Shown here piece by piece: positions 52,747-63,546 of a stretch of 64,000 nucleotides of DNA. This stretch comes from Onchocerca volvulus (Eukaryota > Nematoda > Chromadorea > Rhabditida > Onchocercidae). Below the pieces are notes generated by a model. It searched no databases, had not been told where the DNA came from, and saw only the letters and a program-made list of their open reading frames with translations. Location: contig HG738140.1 in assembly GCA_000499405.2 (NCBI GenBank), forward strand, positions 12,427,560 to 12,491,559, given 5' to 3'. The first letter of the stretch is position 1; each line of letters opens with the position of its first letter. The translations under genes and the position numbers were made by a program.

Positions 52747-55039
52747 CTCTCAATACAACCATAAAAGTGTGGTTTTTAGCCGCTTAACTAAATGCTTTTT
52801 TCTTTTTTTTTTGAAATGTTTCTCTTCTCGATAGTTTCTCTTCTTACAATAGATAGTTTCTCTTCTTACAATAGAAATAGCTTTCTGAATTTATTTTTGG
52901 TTTAAATTGATATTATTTCTCGTCCTTTCTCCTTGTTCGTATCGAAATGCATGTGTTGATGGAGTTTTAGTTAGTGTCATTTTTTTTTCCCATCTTATCA
53001 TTTTTTCTTTTCTTTTTGACTACAGAATTTCATGTTTCTTTTTTACAAATATAAATTTAGCATTTCAAACGAATGATTTAGTTTATTTATTCAAATTAGG
53101 AAAATAATAAGTGGCCAAACTTATTGCTCTTATCTTCATAGAAGGATTTTAGTGCTCACTTTTTGTGTTCTGAGTTTTTGAAGTGAAATCAGAACATCTT
53201 ATATAATTAAATTCAAATTACCAATTTACCTTATTTATGAAATGGGAAGAACTAAGATGTGTGGCTTACAGCGTCGATTTCTTTCTCCTTTGATCCTGCT
53301 GTAATCTGTATTTCGTTACTTTGGATATTTATCACATTCATTATATAGATCAGTGAGTTTTATTGGAAATAAGAAACTCACCAAGTTGAGATGTTATTTT
53401 TAAGCAAAGTGAAATTCCAAAATTAATTCTCTGGTTGCATGTGCATGTTGCATTCTTGGAGGTGCTTGCTGTGCTAATAAAGTGAATTTAAAATGATGCC
53501 GTGTTTTTTTTTCTTTTTTTTTTTTTATGTTATTAAGCATTTACAGGAATTAGTGAAAACCATATTCTTGAAATTACGACACAATATCTTAGCTTTGCTT
53601 TGAGTGTTAGTATGGATTTATATTTGTCTGATCATAGTACATTTATTTCTTGCTATTCTAAAATTCTGTTGAAAAAAATTTGCAATATGGAGTATGTTAA
53701 AGCAGTATACTCCATCTTTCATTTTATTCCTCCATATTTGAAAGCCGGAACGATTTTACTGTTGATGGTTAATGTTACTCGTTGTTGATACCCATGCATG
53801 TGATCAATCAAACTATGCAGTTATTATTCCAGATGAACCTATAGAAAATTCGACTTTAAAGGATGGCATTCATATTCCATCTGACGAGGTAGCGGGTTTG
53901 GAGTCTCTGTACCTAATGCGCAAAAATATTTCAGTTGATTGGTTCGGCAAAGGAGCAACTGAAGTGGTCTCTACTGAAATAATAGGCATGGAAAAGCGAA
54001 TTTTGAAGTATCTATATAACTGATGAAATTGAAGTTATTCACATACACATGGTGCATACATATGTGTCTATGGTGATGATGAGTAATTTTCCTTTTTCTT
54101 TTTCTTTCCCGGTATTTTAATATCTATTTTTTATTACAGAGGACTAATCTTGTTCGTTTCTGATCCCAAAGCAACCCAGTATTTTTAATTTTTGTTTAGA
54201 TAAGAACTCTTAAAAATTTTGCGAAAGGCTTACTTCGCGACTTTATCTGGTCTAATGGAAAGAGAGAAAATTTTAGTTGATACAGCGATCTATCGTTTTC
54301 TATTTATTTTTCGTCAGTTGTATCAAAAATTTAAGAAACACTGTTTCATTTTTTCTCATGAAATTTGGAATCGTCACTTCACATTGTATCCGCTTGAATT
54401 GTTTACATTCTTAAATCCTTCCATCTTGTTATTGTAAAAATGGATACTTGATTTATTGAGTTAGTTTTTATATTCCTATTTTAATTAAGCATTATTCTTG
54501 CTTACCTTTGCATTCTTTTTGCAAATGATTTTTTTCGTAAATTTCGTTTTTTTTTTTTTACCTTTCGAAGTGATTGTTTAGCTTCCTTTCAAAAAATTCT
54601 GAAATTGATGGTTGTGCAGGTCAAAGGTCAAGGCTATTTTACACCTTTTTACTGACTAAACCTATTTTTTCCCCTATATCTATATTTTTTATTAAGCTAA
54701 ACTATTTCAGGCCTATCTGTTTTGAACTGCTTTCATCCGGCAATGATCCATTTGCATTATTTCATTTTTACTGATTAGCTTTCAGTAAATTGTAGGAATT
54801 TTATTATTGTTGCATATTTTTGATAAGCCTTATAGATGGGAAAATGTTCAGAGAAATTTAAGATTTGTTGTATTATGTAAAACTAATAAATGTGAGTTAT
54901 TTTTCGTCTTGAGTTGTCAGTTTGATTGTCTTGTTTTTAAATTAATATAAACGTTTCAACTTGGTTTATTCCTGGTTTTTATTCTTTTTCACAGATCGGA
55001 AAGTGTGCAAACAAGATAGTCACGGATTTACTTTCTTAA
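50717..55039 (+). CDS. copz-1: Coatomer subunit zeta (COPI coat)
   Basis: The small longin-fold subunit of COPI, which coats Golgi-derived retrograde vesicles. Exons: 50717-50785, 51029-51113, 51320-51545, 52147-52249 and, less surely, 54995-55039. They total 528 nt (175 aa); the vertebrate protein is 177 aa. Sequence hallmarks are [70 protein letters not shown] and [11 protein letters not shown]. The final exon ([14 protein letters not shown], stop) was chosen because the donor at 52250 is in phase 0 and the TTTTTCACAG acceptor at 54994 gives the right total length. The C-terminal residues differ from the usual AKEQIKWSLLR, so this end should be treated as tentative. The start follows CATTGCAG with three bases between, suiting spliced-leader addition. 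The last intron (2.7 kb) contains foreign and repeated DNA. Confidence 0.9.
52389..52445. repeat. Short near-perfect hairpin (19-bp arms)
   Basis: AAATCAAACGATTGGTTAA at 52389-52407 pairs with TTAGCCAATCGTTTGATTTA at 52426-52445, with one G-T-type mismatch and an 18-nt loop. It lies between a T run (52351-52379) and the hemA fragment. Confidence 0.8.
52460..52668 (-). pseudogene. hemA: hemA (5-aminolevulinate synthase) fragment, probable nuclear Wolbachia transfer
   Basis: Minus-strand translation gives about 68 residues without a stop: [39 protein letters not shown] and [20 protein letters not shown], then HGI and a stop. This is the C-terminal part of the alphaproteobacterial ALAS, where ERxxQ...VK..L...GI...P..SHI.P...GD..L.K..S..L...(H/Y)GIYVQPINYP is standard. 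It breaks off at HGI, before the YVQPINYP that should follow. Upstream it runs into a poly-A (T on the plus strand) tract. Filarial nematodes are known to lack most of haem synthesis while Wolbachia has it, so endosymbiont origin is the simplest reading. Only about one sixth of the gene is present. Confidence 0.75.
52681..52741. repeat. 61-nt uninterrupted T run
   Basis: The run is pure T on the plus strand and directly abuts the hemA fragment with a few intervening bases. It is the longest homopolymer in the window. The length may be affected by assembly error. Confidence 0.9.
52831..52874. repeat. Two identical 22-bp tandem copies
   Basis: The unit begins ATAGTTTCTCTTCTTACAAT and ends AG. 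It is repeated twice exactly (52831-52852 and 52853-52874), inside the last coatomer zeta intron. Confidence 0.9.
53772..54023 (+). CDS. Unrecognised coding-like ORF inside last coatomer zeta intron
   Basis: The ORF reads about 83 codons to a stop at 54021-54023. From about 53820 its composition is clearly richer in GC and balanced in amino acids ([20 protein letters not shown], then [20 protein letters not shown] and [19 protein letters not shown]), unlike the T-rich intron on both sides. CTATGCAG ending at 53819 would be a good acceptor, but no matching donor was seen after it. I do not recognise the family. It may be an inserted fragment like the neighbouring hemA piece, an alternative exon, or a nested gene. 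Confidence 0.35.
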   Translation: MLLVVDTHACDQSNYAVIIPDEPIENSTLKDGIHIPSDEVAGLESLYLMRKNISVDWFGKGATEVVSTEIIGMEKRILKYLYN

Positions 55040-55417
55040 TGAAGTAATAGAGATTTCCAGACAACGTTAGTCGGGGACTTGTTTGGGAATTTATTGCTAC
55101 AGCTAATTTGAAAATAATTATTTTTACAGTGCAGTCAGTTGCGAGCTTTAAAAAAAAAAGAAAGGAAGAAATTTAAATAATTTTGAGCGAAATTAGCAAA
55201 GATCGATTCCGGAACCATTGTACACATATTTTGTTAGCTTTTTGCTACAAAGAAAAGACAGAAAGCGGAAGTATGGAAGCTCAATATCAAGAATGAAAAT
55301 TTATAGATTCAATTTAGATTTTGTTTTATTTTCAGCTACGCAAAAATCAGAAATTTGCATAGGATGCCTTCATTACATCGAAGTATTGGTTCTATTGATC
55401 AATTATCATCAGCTGAG

Positions 55418-56564
55418 ATGCCCGGCAGGCGAACCAAGAAAGCGAAGGTATGCTTTATTCGATTTGTATTATACAAATGGCATAAACTTTTCTATGGAAA
55501 GTATCTCTGATTCTTATCAATTCCTACCATATTGGTACTTACTGCATTATCATTAATAGTGGTTCATGTTAAATTCATGAACGTGAGGTTGATTGAATAA
55601 TGGTCAGAAATATCGATACTGTCACAAACTTGAGGGAATGTTTCATATAATGGCATGAATGGGCTGATTAAAGGTAAATAATACTCTGATATTCATTGCA
55701 CATTCTACTGTTGTTATTAATTTTTCGTTTGATTTTGAATTGTTATGAAACATTGTTTTGCCATTTTCCCTTCAGTATTGAAGTGTGTGCTGATTAGGCA
55801 ACATTTTACAAAATGTTAAAGAAAAAAATTGGAATTTGAACTTAATTTGGTCAAGAAAAATGAAAAAGAATGACTATGCAGAGTTGAGCATGAAAAATAC
55901 CGATAAATCCGAATTTTTTGATGAAAGTTTTTATTTTTAGTAGATTTTGAGGATCGTATCACGATGCAAACATGCGTAACACATTCACCGAGTTGAAGTT
56001 GTTCTGAATAAAATAATTAATATCAGTAATAAATTTTGTTGCAAATTTAAATTTTTGAATGGACTGGGTTATAATATGATCACGAATTCAGCATTCTTCC
56101 CTTAGTTTGTGTTCTAAAATCTACTTTTCGATATATGTAATGACCGTTCCCAGCGGCCATCTCAACGTGATATATGTGGTTCCGAATTTATCATTCCTGT
56201 TCACAGAATTTCAATAACCGAAACATTGCAGTATATGTACGTGCTTCACGAATTCAACTATTTTCTGATTTGTTCTTTATGTTTCCAAAATCAACTTTTT
56301 CCACTATGAAATATTTTTCCCTAATACTATCATTTTCGAAATAATATGCTTATTTTCACGACTTTGAATCAGGATTATATTTAGCACATATGTTTTTGCA
56401 GTTCCATAATTTCCTGATTTATGGCTTCCGAAAATTAGGCACTTCCGGAATAGCGTGCTCTTAAAATTCATACCATGTTTCATATTTAAAAAAGTTTGCA
56501 AAGAATTAACTATTACATACATACTTATTTGCGAGGATGGATGTGGCTTCCGTGGCGCAATCGA

Positions 56565-56610
<46 letters not shown>

Positions 56611-59600
56611 GCGGGAGCGTCGGATTTTGGAAGCTATTTAGAGTACTGTTTGTGTGGCGGCAATGTGTTTCTATTCTTCATCGCTTTTCTGCCATTATAT
56701 TTCACCTATCTAAATTTCTTCTTAATATCAACACATTGTTGTATTCAAATTGATATGAAAGTCTGTGGGTAGAATTCTTATAAATTAAGGGATCAATGAG
56801 ATCTCTTAAGTTTAAGACGGGTTATTAAATTAAATCATAATAGAACATATTGAAAATTATTTTTCAGGAGAAAAAAAATTCCAAGAAACGAAACAATGCA
56901 TCAATGATAAAAGCAACACCGGTGTTGGAAAAAGAAGAGAAAAAAGAAGCTGATGATGAATCTACAGAAGGAAAAGAGGAAAAACAAAATCGAAGTTTAG
57001 CAGAATACGAGGATGAATTCGATGGATTAATGAGGCATCGAACAGCGATCGAGAATTACTTCAATCAGGGAAAATTAAAGAATTGTCATGGAAATGGTCT
57101 TGCTCGGAAAAAAAAGTGACTTTTTTGTTTTTTTCTGAAACTTGACAGAATCTTTTATCATCTTTCTTCAATTTTTCCTAAATTTTGATCAAACGAAATG
57201 AGAATTCAGATCAATTTAAGAGTTAGAAGAATGATTTCCACCGGGTAAATTGTCTTAGATTGTAATGCTAATATTTACGCTACAGTTCTTCTTCATGTTA
57301 TTTGTCAAATTAAATATGTCATGCCAGTTCTTTTAATCATTTTGATCTCGAAAGCGTTCATGTATAGCAGAATATCTTTGTGAAAGAAAATTCTACTTTG
57401 ATATTTAGATGTTTCATTAATTCAAACTTTCCTCAGAAATATGAAAGTAGAGACAGTTTTTCATCTTTCTGCTATTTCTACTAGTTTCTCAAAAAGTATA
57501 TCGTATTTAAATGTATTCTCTTATTTCATTATCATTGAATTTATTATTCGGAGCTACCATCAAAGTAGAATTTTTCTGATGAAATATTCAATTACTTTGA
57601 TTTTTTTTTTTTTTTTTTTTATAGACGAAAACAAGATGAGGAAGATGACGAGAATGATACACCATGCAGTATAGCTGAATGCGATTTGCGCCTACTTTCA
57701 AATTGGTTTGAAGTAAGTGTTCAGATTGTGGTTTTCAGAACTCAAAAAAACTAGATAGTTTTGAATAATTTTAGAAAGACATATTATTAGAACAAAAAAA
57801 GCCTTATGTTTACTGAAGTTCAACGAAATTCTTTAAAAGTCTTTACAAAATGTTGCAAGGCGTTTTTAAATCTTGTAACATTTTTGTTGACAGATAAAAG
57901 AAATTAAAGAGTGCAAAAAAAGGCACATCATTTTTTAATAGAAATGTGATGATCATCTTCCACGTGATGTTATTCAAGAATTTACTAGCGCAGAGCGCTT
58001 GTTTCCGCGTTGGTTAACGTATTTGGCGGCTGGTTTTAATCTCATTGTAAGTCCAAATTTTTGTTTCAACTTGCTATCTTACCTCGAACTTACTTTAACT
58101 TTATTTGAAGCTAGATTATGAAGACACATAACCTTCAGTAAATCATGATTGTGATCAATGAATGACTTATTATACTAAGCTTCTACTTATTTCAATGGAA
58201 AATTAAAATTTTAATATATATAAAGTGTGCTTGCTGTTTGATGTCAATCGAAATGTAGAATATTGAAATATTTATGACAGTATGTAAACTTAAAATCTTT
58301 CTTTCTCTAATCAAACAAAATAATAATAACAATAGATTTAGTTTTAACATTTTAATTATGTCTGCTATTAATATTGCTGGCTGACTAGCAGTATTAGTAA
58401 TGAAACTGAAATGAATTGTGTTCCTATCATTAGCAGCCCTTTTCGCCAATTTCTTTTTATCTATTCTCGTTATTTGCAATAATTTGAGGAATTGTTAATT
58501 TTAGATTTTTGGATTAGGTTCTAAGCGGAAACTTCTGCAAAATTTTTGTGAAAAGAAATTGCAAGATTACACATATGTTGTCGTTGATGGTTTTCAACCA
58601 ACAGTTAACTCACATATTGTATTTCAGGTAAGAAGTTGCTTTAGTATTTCATAACATAATTGAAAATTATAATCATGAAGGACTAAGTGGAAGGAAGGAA
58701 GCTTTTCTTCATTCTTTGAATTAATGAATATTTCAGCATCTGAAATGTGAATTTAACAGTATAATACACGAATAAAACTTTTTCTTATCGCTTTTATAAA
58801 GGATGTAATGTAAGAAAAACTTTTTCTTATCGCTTTTATAACAGATATCATGTAAGAGTGAAGAAAAATTGGTTATATATTTATAATCTTCAAATTTTCA
58901 GTATATGAAAAAGTCTGTCTTTTATTTTTATTTTTTATTAAATAAAAAAAAAAGCTATGAAATCACCTCCCTTCTTTTCCTTTCCTTCTGTTTTTTTTCC
59001 CAAAGTAAGGCTAAAAAAAACTGCTCAAAAACAATGGATGAAAACATTTATTATTTTTCTTCTGCTTTCTTTTGATCAGAACTAAAATTATTCATAACTA
59101 TTTGATTTTGGCACTAAAATAATTCTAAAAGCTGAAAATTTCAATTTGAGTAAGTTTTGCAAGAGAAACAATAAAAATTATCTCATGAAGTAATGATTGC
59201 TTTTTAGAAAAACTTATTGAATTAATTCAACACCATAATAATTTAAAATCTTTTAATTATATTAAAAGAAAAGATATTGGAAGAAAAATTCATCTCTTTT
59301 TAAATTTATTTTTCTATATAGGAAGAGGAAATATTTAAAAAAAAATTTTTTTTTTTTGAATTTATTTTTTGTTAAAAATCATTAATTTATTGCATCATTA
59401 TGTTTGCTTACATATAGATTGTTTGTTACGCTTTTTTTTCCTTTTTTTGAAAAAAAAAAACTCTTCAATTTGACATTTATTTCGTTAATAAAATTAGCGA
59501 TACGTGAAATTTGACTAGTTACAACTAGTCTATATAAATAAAAATGTAAATGTTCGTTTCTTCAAAATCTTAAATCTCCGAATGTTCTTAAACACGCGCC

Positions 59601-61452
59601 TTAACGTTGTACTAAGATTTCGAATTAATCGGTGAAGGACTTGAAACGTTGTTTGAAAATGAACAATGAACATTTACATTTTTATTTATATAGAATATAG
59701 ATTATCCTAATTTCTTCACTGTGTCGGAAAAAACGCCATTTATTAATAATTATTAATTGCGACATAACCTTTCATCAGAAACTACAATTAGATAGTATGT
59801 AGCATCCATCACTCATTATTAATATTTTCACTCTTCAATTTCATGACATTGTTCTTTATTTTTGGAATTTTCGTTCACTTTTGAATCATTTTAGTGTTTT
59901 TTTTTTCGAAGATTTTCCATGAAACTGGTATAATCAAGTTGATGATATATTAGAAAAATAATATTTCGTAATAAAAGAAAAAACAAACAAACAATTTTAC
60001 AGTGTTTGGAGAAAAATTTATCATTGAAAGTGGTTGTTATGAGTAAAAATCAGTTGGAATACGCAAATGCTGTTGGTTGTGCAATCGATAAGAGGAAAGA
60101 GGATGTGGTTCTCGTATTACATAACATTGATGGACCTGGACTGAGGTTCATTATATTGGCTATATTATTTAATCGTTTGTGATTCAATTCAATTATAATG
60201 AATGGAGCAAGATTTATACATCTTTTCTTTGACTGTTTTTAAAGCGTAATCAAATTGCAGGGCAACACTTGAACAATGGGCTCTAGCTGAATTTGCAAAA
60301 GCTAAACATACACACATTATTGCTACCGTTGACCACATCAATAAAAGTTTATTGTGGACTCAAGTATGTTTTAGTTTTTATTATTCTTTCATTTCACTCT
60401 AATTTATTCTATATCTTCTTTCATAATACTTGAGTTTATGAAATTGTAGATACAAAAAGAAATTTTTTTTGCCATTTATATGTTTCAGAAATTATTGAAT
60501 GCATTTAATTTTCTCTTCATCAATGTAAATACGATGCAAGCCTACAAGACAGAAGTATATGCTGGCTGTTCGAAATTACTAGGATTGAATCCGAAAGGTT
60601 CAGGATATGTGCATACATTTTCCTCGTTGGATGTGGTCTGGATGTCATTGACAAGTAATTCCCGCTCATTGCTTCATCTTATTACCAACTACTATTATCG
60701 GAAGAAGAAACCAGTGGAGTTTTTCGAACTCTTTCGTTTGGCAAGGTAATTTTTCTTTTGTGCTAGATGAATTAAGTTGTTGGTTTTAACTGAATATATG
60801 AGAAAAGATAACTAATTCATAATTTATTCCAGGATGAATAGATTCAGCAAATAAGAATTTCTTACTTATAATTTTGCTGAGCTTGTTTAATTTTAAGAGA
60901 TGAATTCCTAGTTTCAACAGATGCAGCATTACGGCAGCATCTTAACGAATATAATGATCATCGTCTTATCATACGAAAGCGTCACAGCGATGGCAATGAA
61001 TACATATCGATGGCTGTAGAGGAGAGGGTAATTTGCATTTTTTTTTTTCTAAATTTGAATTACGAAATAATTGTAGGAACTGCATCTATTGATATATTAA
61101 TTATCGAATAGATTAAGTGAAACAATTTGATTACTAATTTGTGGGATTGCAATTGTTTTATCGTCATGGAATTTGCTATGCTGAATAATTGGGCAATGTT
61201 AGTAGTGATCCTGAAGCAAATTAATTAATAAATTTTGTGGGATCCATAGTAGCAGTTTATTGACGGTCTCATCATGACTAGAAAATTTATTTGCTTTATA
61301 TCTGAAATTATTTCAAATGGAATGTAGTTGTTTGAAATAAGTTTGCAAATATATAATCTCTTTAATCATTATAACTTTTTTAAAAATTTCAGACTATGGT
61401 GGAATTCATGAAAGAAAAAGGAATGCTTTTAGATGATGACGATAGTGATTGA
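55418..61452 (+). CDS. orc-2: Origin recognition complex subunit 2
   Basis: ORC2 is part of the complex that marks replication origins and loads MCM. Ten exons: 55418-55447, 56868-57115, 57625-57712, 57942-58046, 58505-58627, 60003-60145, 60261-60363, 60489-60745, 60898-61027 and 61393-61452. They total 428 codons before the stop, close to other nematode ORC2 proteins. The N-terminus is highly charged (MPGRRTKKAK; EKEEKKEADDESTEGKEE; an NLS-like LARKKKRKQDEEDDE formed across an exon junction). The conserved core has FPRWLTYLAAGFNLIIFGLG and SKRKLLQNFCEKKLQ (the ORC2 GLGSKR motif), VLVLHNIDGPGLR, IIATVDHINKSLLW, and a winged-helix C-terminus with DEFLVSTDAALRQHLNEY and NDHRLIIRKRHSDGNEY. Exon 1 encodes only ten residues and is followed by a 1.4 kb intron that carries a tRNA gene. 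Exon 1 itself is less certain than the rest. Confidence 0.95.
56546..56618 (+). tRNA. tRNA-Asn (GTT)
   Basis: The cloverleaf folds with a 7-bp acceptor stem (GCTTCCG with CGGGAGC, one T-G pair) and anticodon stem TTCGG/CCGAA around loop CTGTTAA, anticodon GTT at 56580-56582. The T arm contains GGTTCAAGCCC (B box). The A box is TGGCGCAATCGATTAGCG. TTTT at 56625-56628 would end Pol III transcription. It has no intron. Two oddities: the D-loop reads CGA where CGG is expected (G19 to A), and the outermost T-stem pair is G-G. The gene lies in orc-2 intron 1 on the same strand. It may be active or an early decayed copy. Confidence 0.85.
58774..58856. repeat. Tandem duplication of about 41 bp in orc-2 intron 5
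   Basis: Two copies share AAAACTTTTTCTTATCGCTT followed by TTATAA and end in ATGTAAG, with a few differences in the 3' third. Confidence 0.8.
59531..59692. mobile_element. MITE with perfect 25-bp terminal inverted repeats
   Basis: The left end begins TATATAAATAAAAATGTAAA and ends TGTTC. The right end begins GAACATTTACATTTTTATTT and ends ATATA. The two ends are exact reverse complements over 25 bp. The element is 162 bp with a non-coding, GC-richer middle (CACGCGCCTTAACG). The TA at each end would suit a TA-target (Tc1/mariner-type) insertion, but the target duplication cannot be separated from the TIR. It lies in orc-2 intron 5. Confidence 0.8.
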
Positions 61453-62949
61453 TATGTTGGTCTTTTTCTATTTTAGTAAAAAAGTCTTGATCTTAGTATG
61501 AACTGGAACAAATTTTTTTTTCTTAGTATGAATTGGAACAAATTTTTTTTATTCTTTTGTTGTAAATTTGTAGATGCATAGAAAGAATTTTGTTTTTTTG
61601 GGAAATATGCTTCAAAATTATGGATAGACTATTGAAAAAAGAGCGATTAACAGTAGCAGCATTGAGGATAAAATGATTCACATAGCAAATGAACTATTTG
61701 TATCTACCCCTATTACTTGTAATTGATTCGCATTTGCAAATACAGAAATTCAGAGTTTGAATATTTACAAAGAAATTCTGGATAACTCTAGAGTCATCAA
61801 GAAAGCTTCTGATTTTATCTTAAATGTTTTTAGAGTTCAAGAGTTAGAAATAGTGCTAGGTCTATATTAAACTATGGAAAAGGACAATAGAAATCTAGAT
61901 GATTCATTTTTCGATATTGTGTTGAACATATAAATTATTGTGTGAGTTGAAACTGGTAAAATTGATAGTATGTTAAATGCAAAACTTTGTTAAAAAGACT
62001 GTTTTCAAACTTTTAAATTAAATGCCATTATTGTTATTACCAAATTTTTTGACCATTATTGTTATCAATTTTCTTTGGTAAACTTCAAATTATGAGGAAG
62101 ATTTTGACAAAGCCTCTTGTTTTATTGCTTTTTTCGATATATTTCCTCATTCTTGTCAAATCCGTAATTGTACGTATAATCTTCTTTAGTCATCAGCAAT
62201 ATTCGCTCTATACTTATTGATGAAGAATGATGTAATTCGAATTGTTAAGCATCATTTTATATTAATATAATGTGACTGATATCCTTTTAAAAACTCTGGG
62301 AAATTTTTTTCAAATAAGACAGAACTTTTTTTTTTTATCGGAAACGACTGGTGAAATACCATTGTACACAAAATTATGCATAAGATTGCTTTTGTAATGA
62401 CAGTTTGGATATTGAGATGTCAAATAACATAAAAAAATATTCAAGGCACAAGTGAGTAGGTTTTTATCCGTCGATGATTTCAAAGAAGCACAAAACAGGA
62501 TGCAATCTTGAGTTTAATTTTCAATATCCTTCTCGAAGTAATGGTTCGATGCTATTCTGCTCTGCAAAAAAAAAAAAAAAAAGTAATAGAATTTAATATT
62601 TGGGTTGGAATAACAAGCATGGCTTGTATTCCCATCTATTCATTTCGCCTTTGATATATCCACAAAATTCCTCGAAAATATTTTTAAGGCATTTTCAAAG
62701 CACAATGTGAAATTATTTTTGCACAGATTGATAATTCTTTTTCAATCTTTGATTAATGAGGGTAAAGAATTCGACGGGTTATTTCTTAATTAAAATGTCG
62801 GATTAATCGTTTTGAAAGAAAAGCTATCAAGAAAGCAGTCAGTTGAGGCGTATATGCTAGAAGACTATCGATTGCATATTAACATTTTCTCATGATGATG
62901 TTGGATGAAATGATCTGAATGGTAACAGTTACGCGCTTATTATCAGTTA
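61453..62949. other. Region downstream of orc-2
   Basis: AT-rich, beginning with the orc-2 3' UTR. It includes the 30-bp duplication at 61491-61550 and A/T runs such as 62564-62582. No further gene was recognised. Confidence 0.55.
61491..61550. repeat. 30-bp tandem duplication in the orc-2 3' UTR region
   Basis: TCTTAGTATGAACTGGAACA plus AATTTTTTTT is followed immediately by the same 30 bp with one change (AATTGG for AACTGG). Confidence 0.9.
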
Positions 62950-63297
62950 TTAAGACAAAATTATAACGACAACGATATTTTGATGAAAAACCGATCGATT
63001 TTGATAACGATACAAATGAAATAACCGAAGTAAACCTGAGTGAAGTTATTGATAAGGATTAGGAAATACTGTCATAATAAATAGTAATTATCGAATTTTA
63101 AGAATTTCAAATAAGAAAGTGAGAGCAAGTGAAGTTCTTGAAATTCGATAATTATAATTAATTATAATTTATACAAGGCAGATTTATGGCAATATTGCCT
63201 TATCATTTCGGTTATTTCATTTGTTATCGCCATCAAAATCGGTCGGTTTTTGATCAAAGTATTGTTGTCGTTCTAATTTTATCCTTTGTAGTTAAGC
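62950..63297. repeat. Large fold-back element, arms about 160 bp
   Basis: The left arm (about 62950-63110) contains TTATAACGACAACGATATTT, AAAAACCGATCGATTTTGAT, ACAAATGAAATAACCGAA and AATTATCGAATTTTAAGAA in that order. The right arm (about 63135-63297) has the reverse complements of all four in the opposite order (TTCTTGAAATTCGATAATT, TTCGGTTATTTCATTTGTTA, ATCAAAATCGGTCGGTTTTT, ATTGTTGTCGTTCTAATTTT). The loop is about 20 bp. The arms have diverged by substitutions and small indels. It is a fold-back transposon-like structure or an inverted duplication. Confidence 0.8.
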
Positions 63298-63546
63298 TTG
63301 TTAATTGATAGTAAGCGTGTAACTATTACCGCTCAGATCATTTCATCCAATATCATGGGAAAATGTCAATATGCAATCGATAGTCTTCCAGCATATACAC
63401 CTCAACTGATTGCTTTCTTGATAGCTTTGCTGGAATTTATCATCGTTATCATCGCTTACATTGCCCGAGAGACTCAGCGAAAAAAGGTTCGTAGAAATTC
63501 CATCAACAAGAACAAAACATTGAGGAGAAATAAAACAAATTTGTGA
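63298..63546 (+). CDS. Possible small membrane protein or 3' exon, unidentified
   Basis: The ORF shows IMGKCQYAIDSLPAYTPQ, then one strong hydrophobic helix (LIAFLIALLEFIIVIIAYIA) followed by a very basic tail (RETQRKKVRRNSINKNKTLR), a positive-inside layout typical of a type I or tail segment. A start at the first ATG (63301) or at the internal ATG in NIMGKC is possible. It lies at the edge of the fold-back element. No homologue was recognised. Confidence 0.35.
   Translation: MLIDSKRVTITAQIISSNIMGKCQYAIDSLPAYTPQLIAFLIALLEFIIVIIAYIARETQRKKVRRNSINKNKTLRRNKTNL

Noticed and set aside
52460..52762. A 100-codon minus-strand ORF starting with a long poly-lysine run
   Set aside because: The poly-lysine is only the T61 tract read backwards. 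Only the part at 52460-52668 is meaningful (hemA relic).
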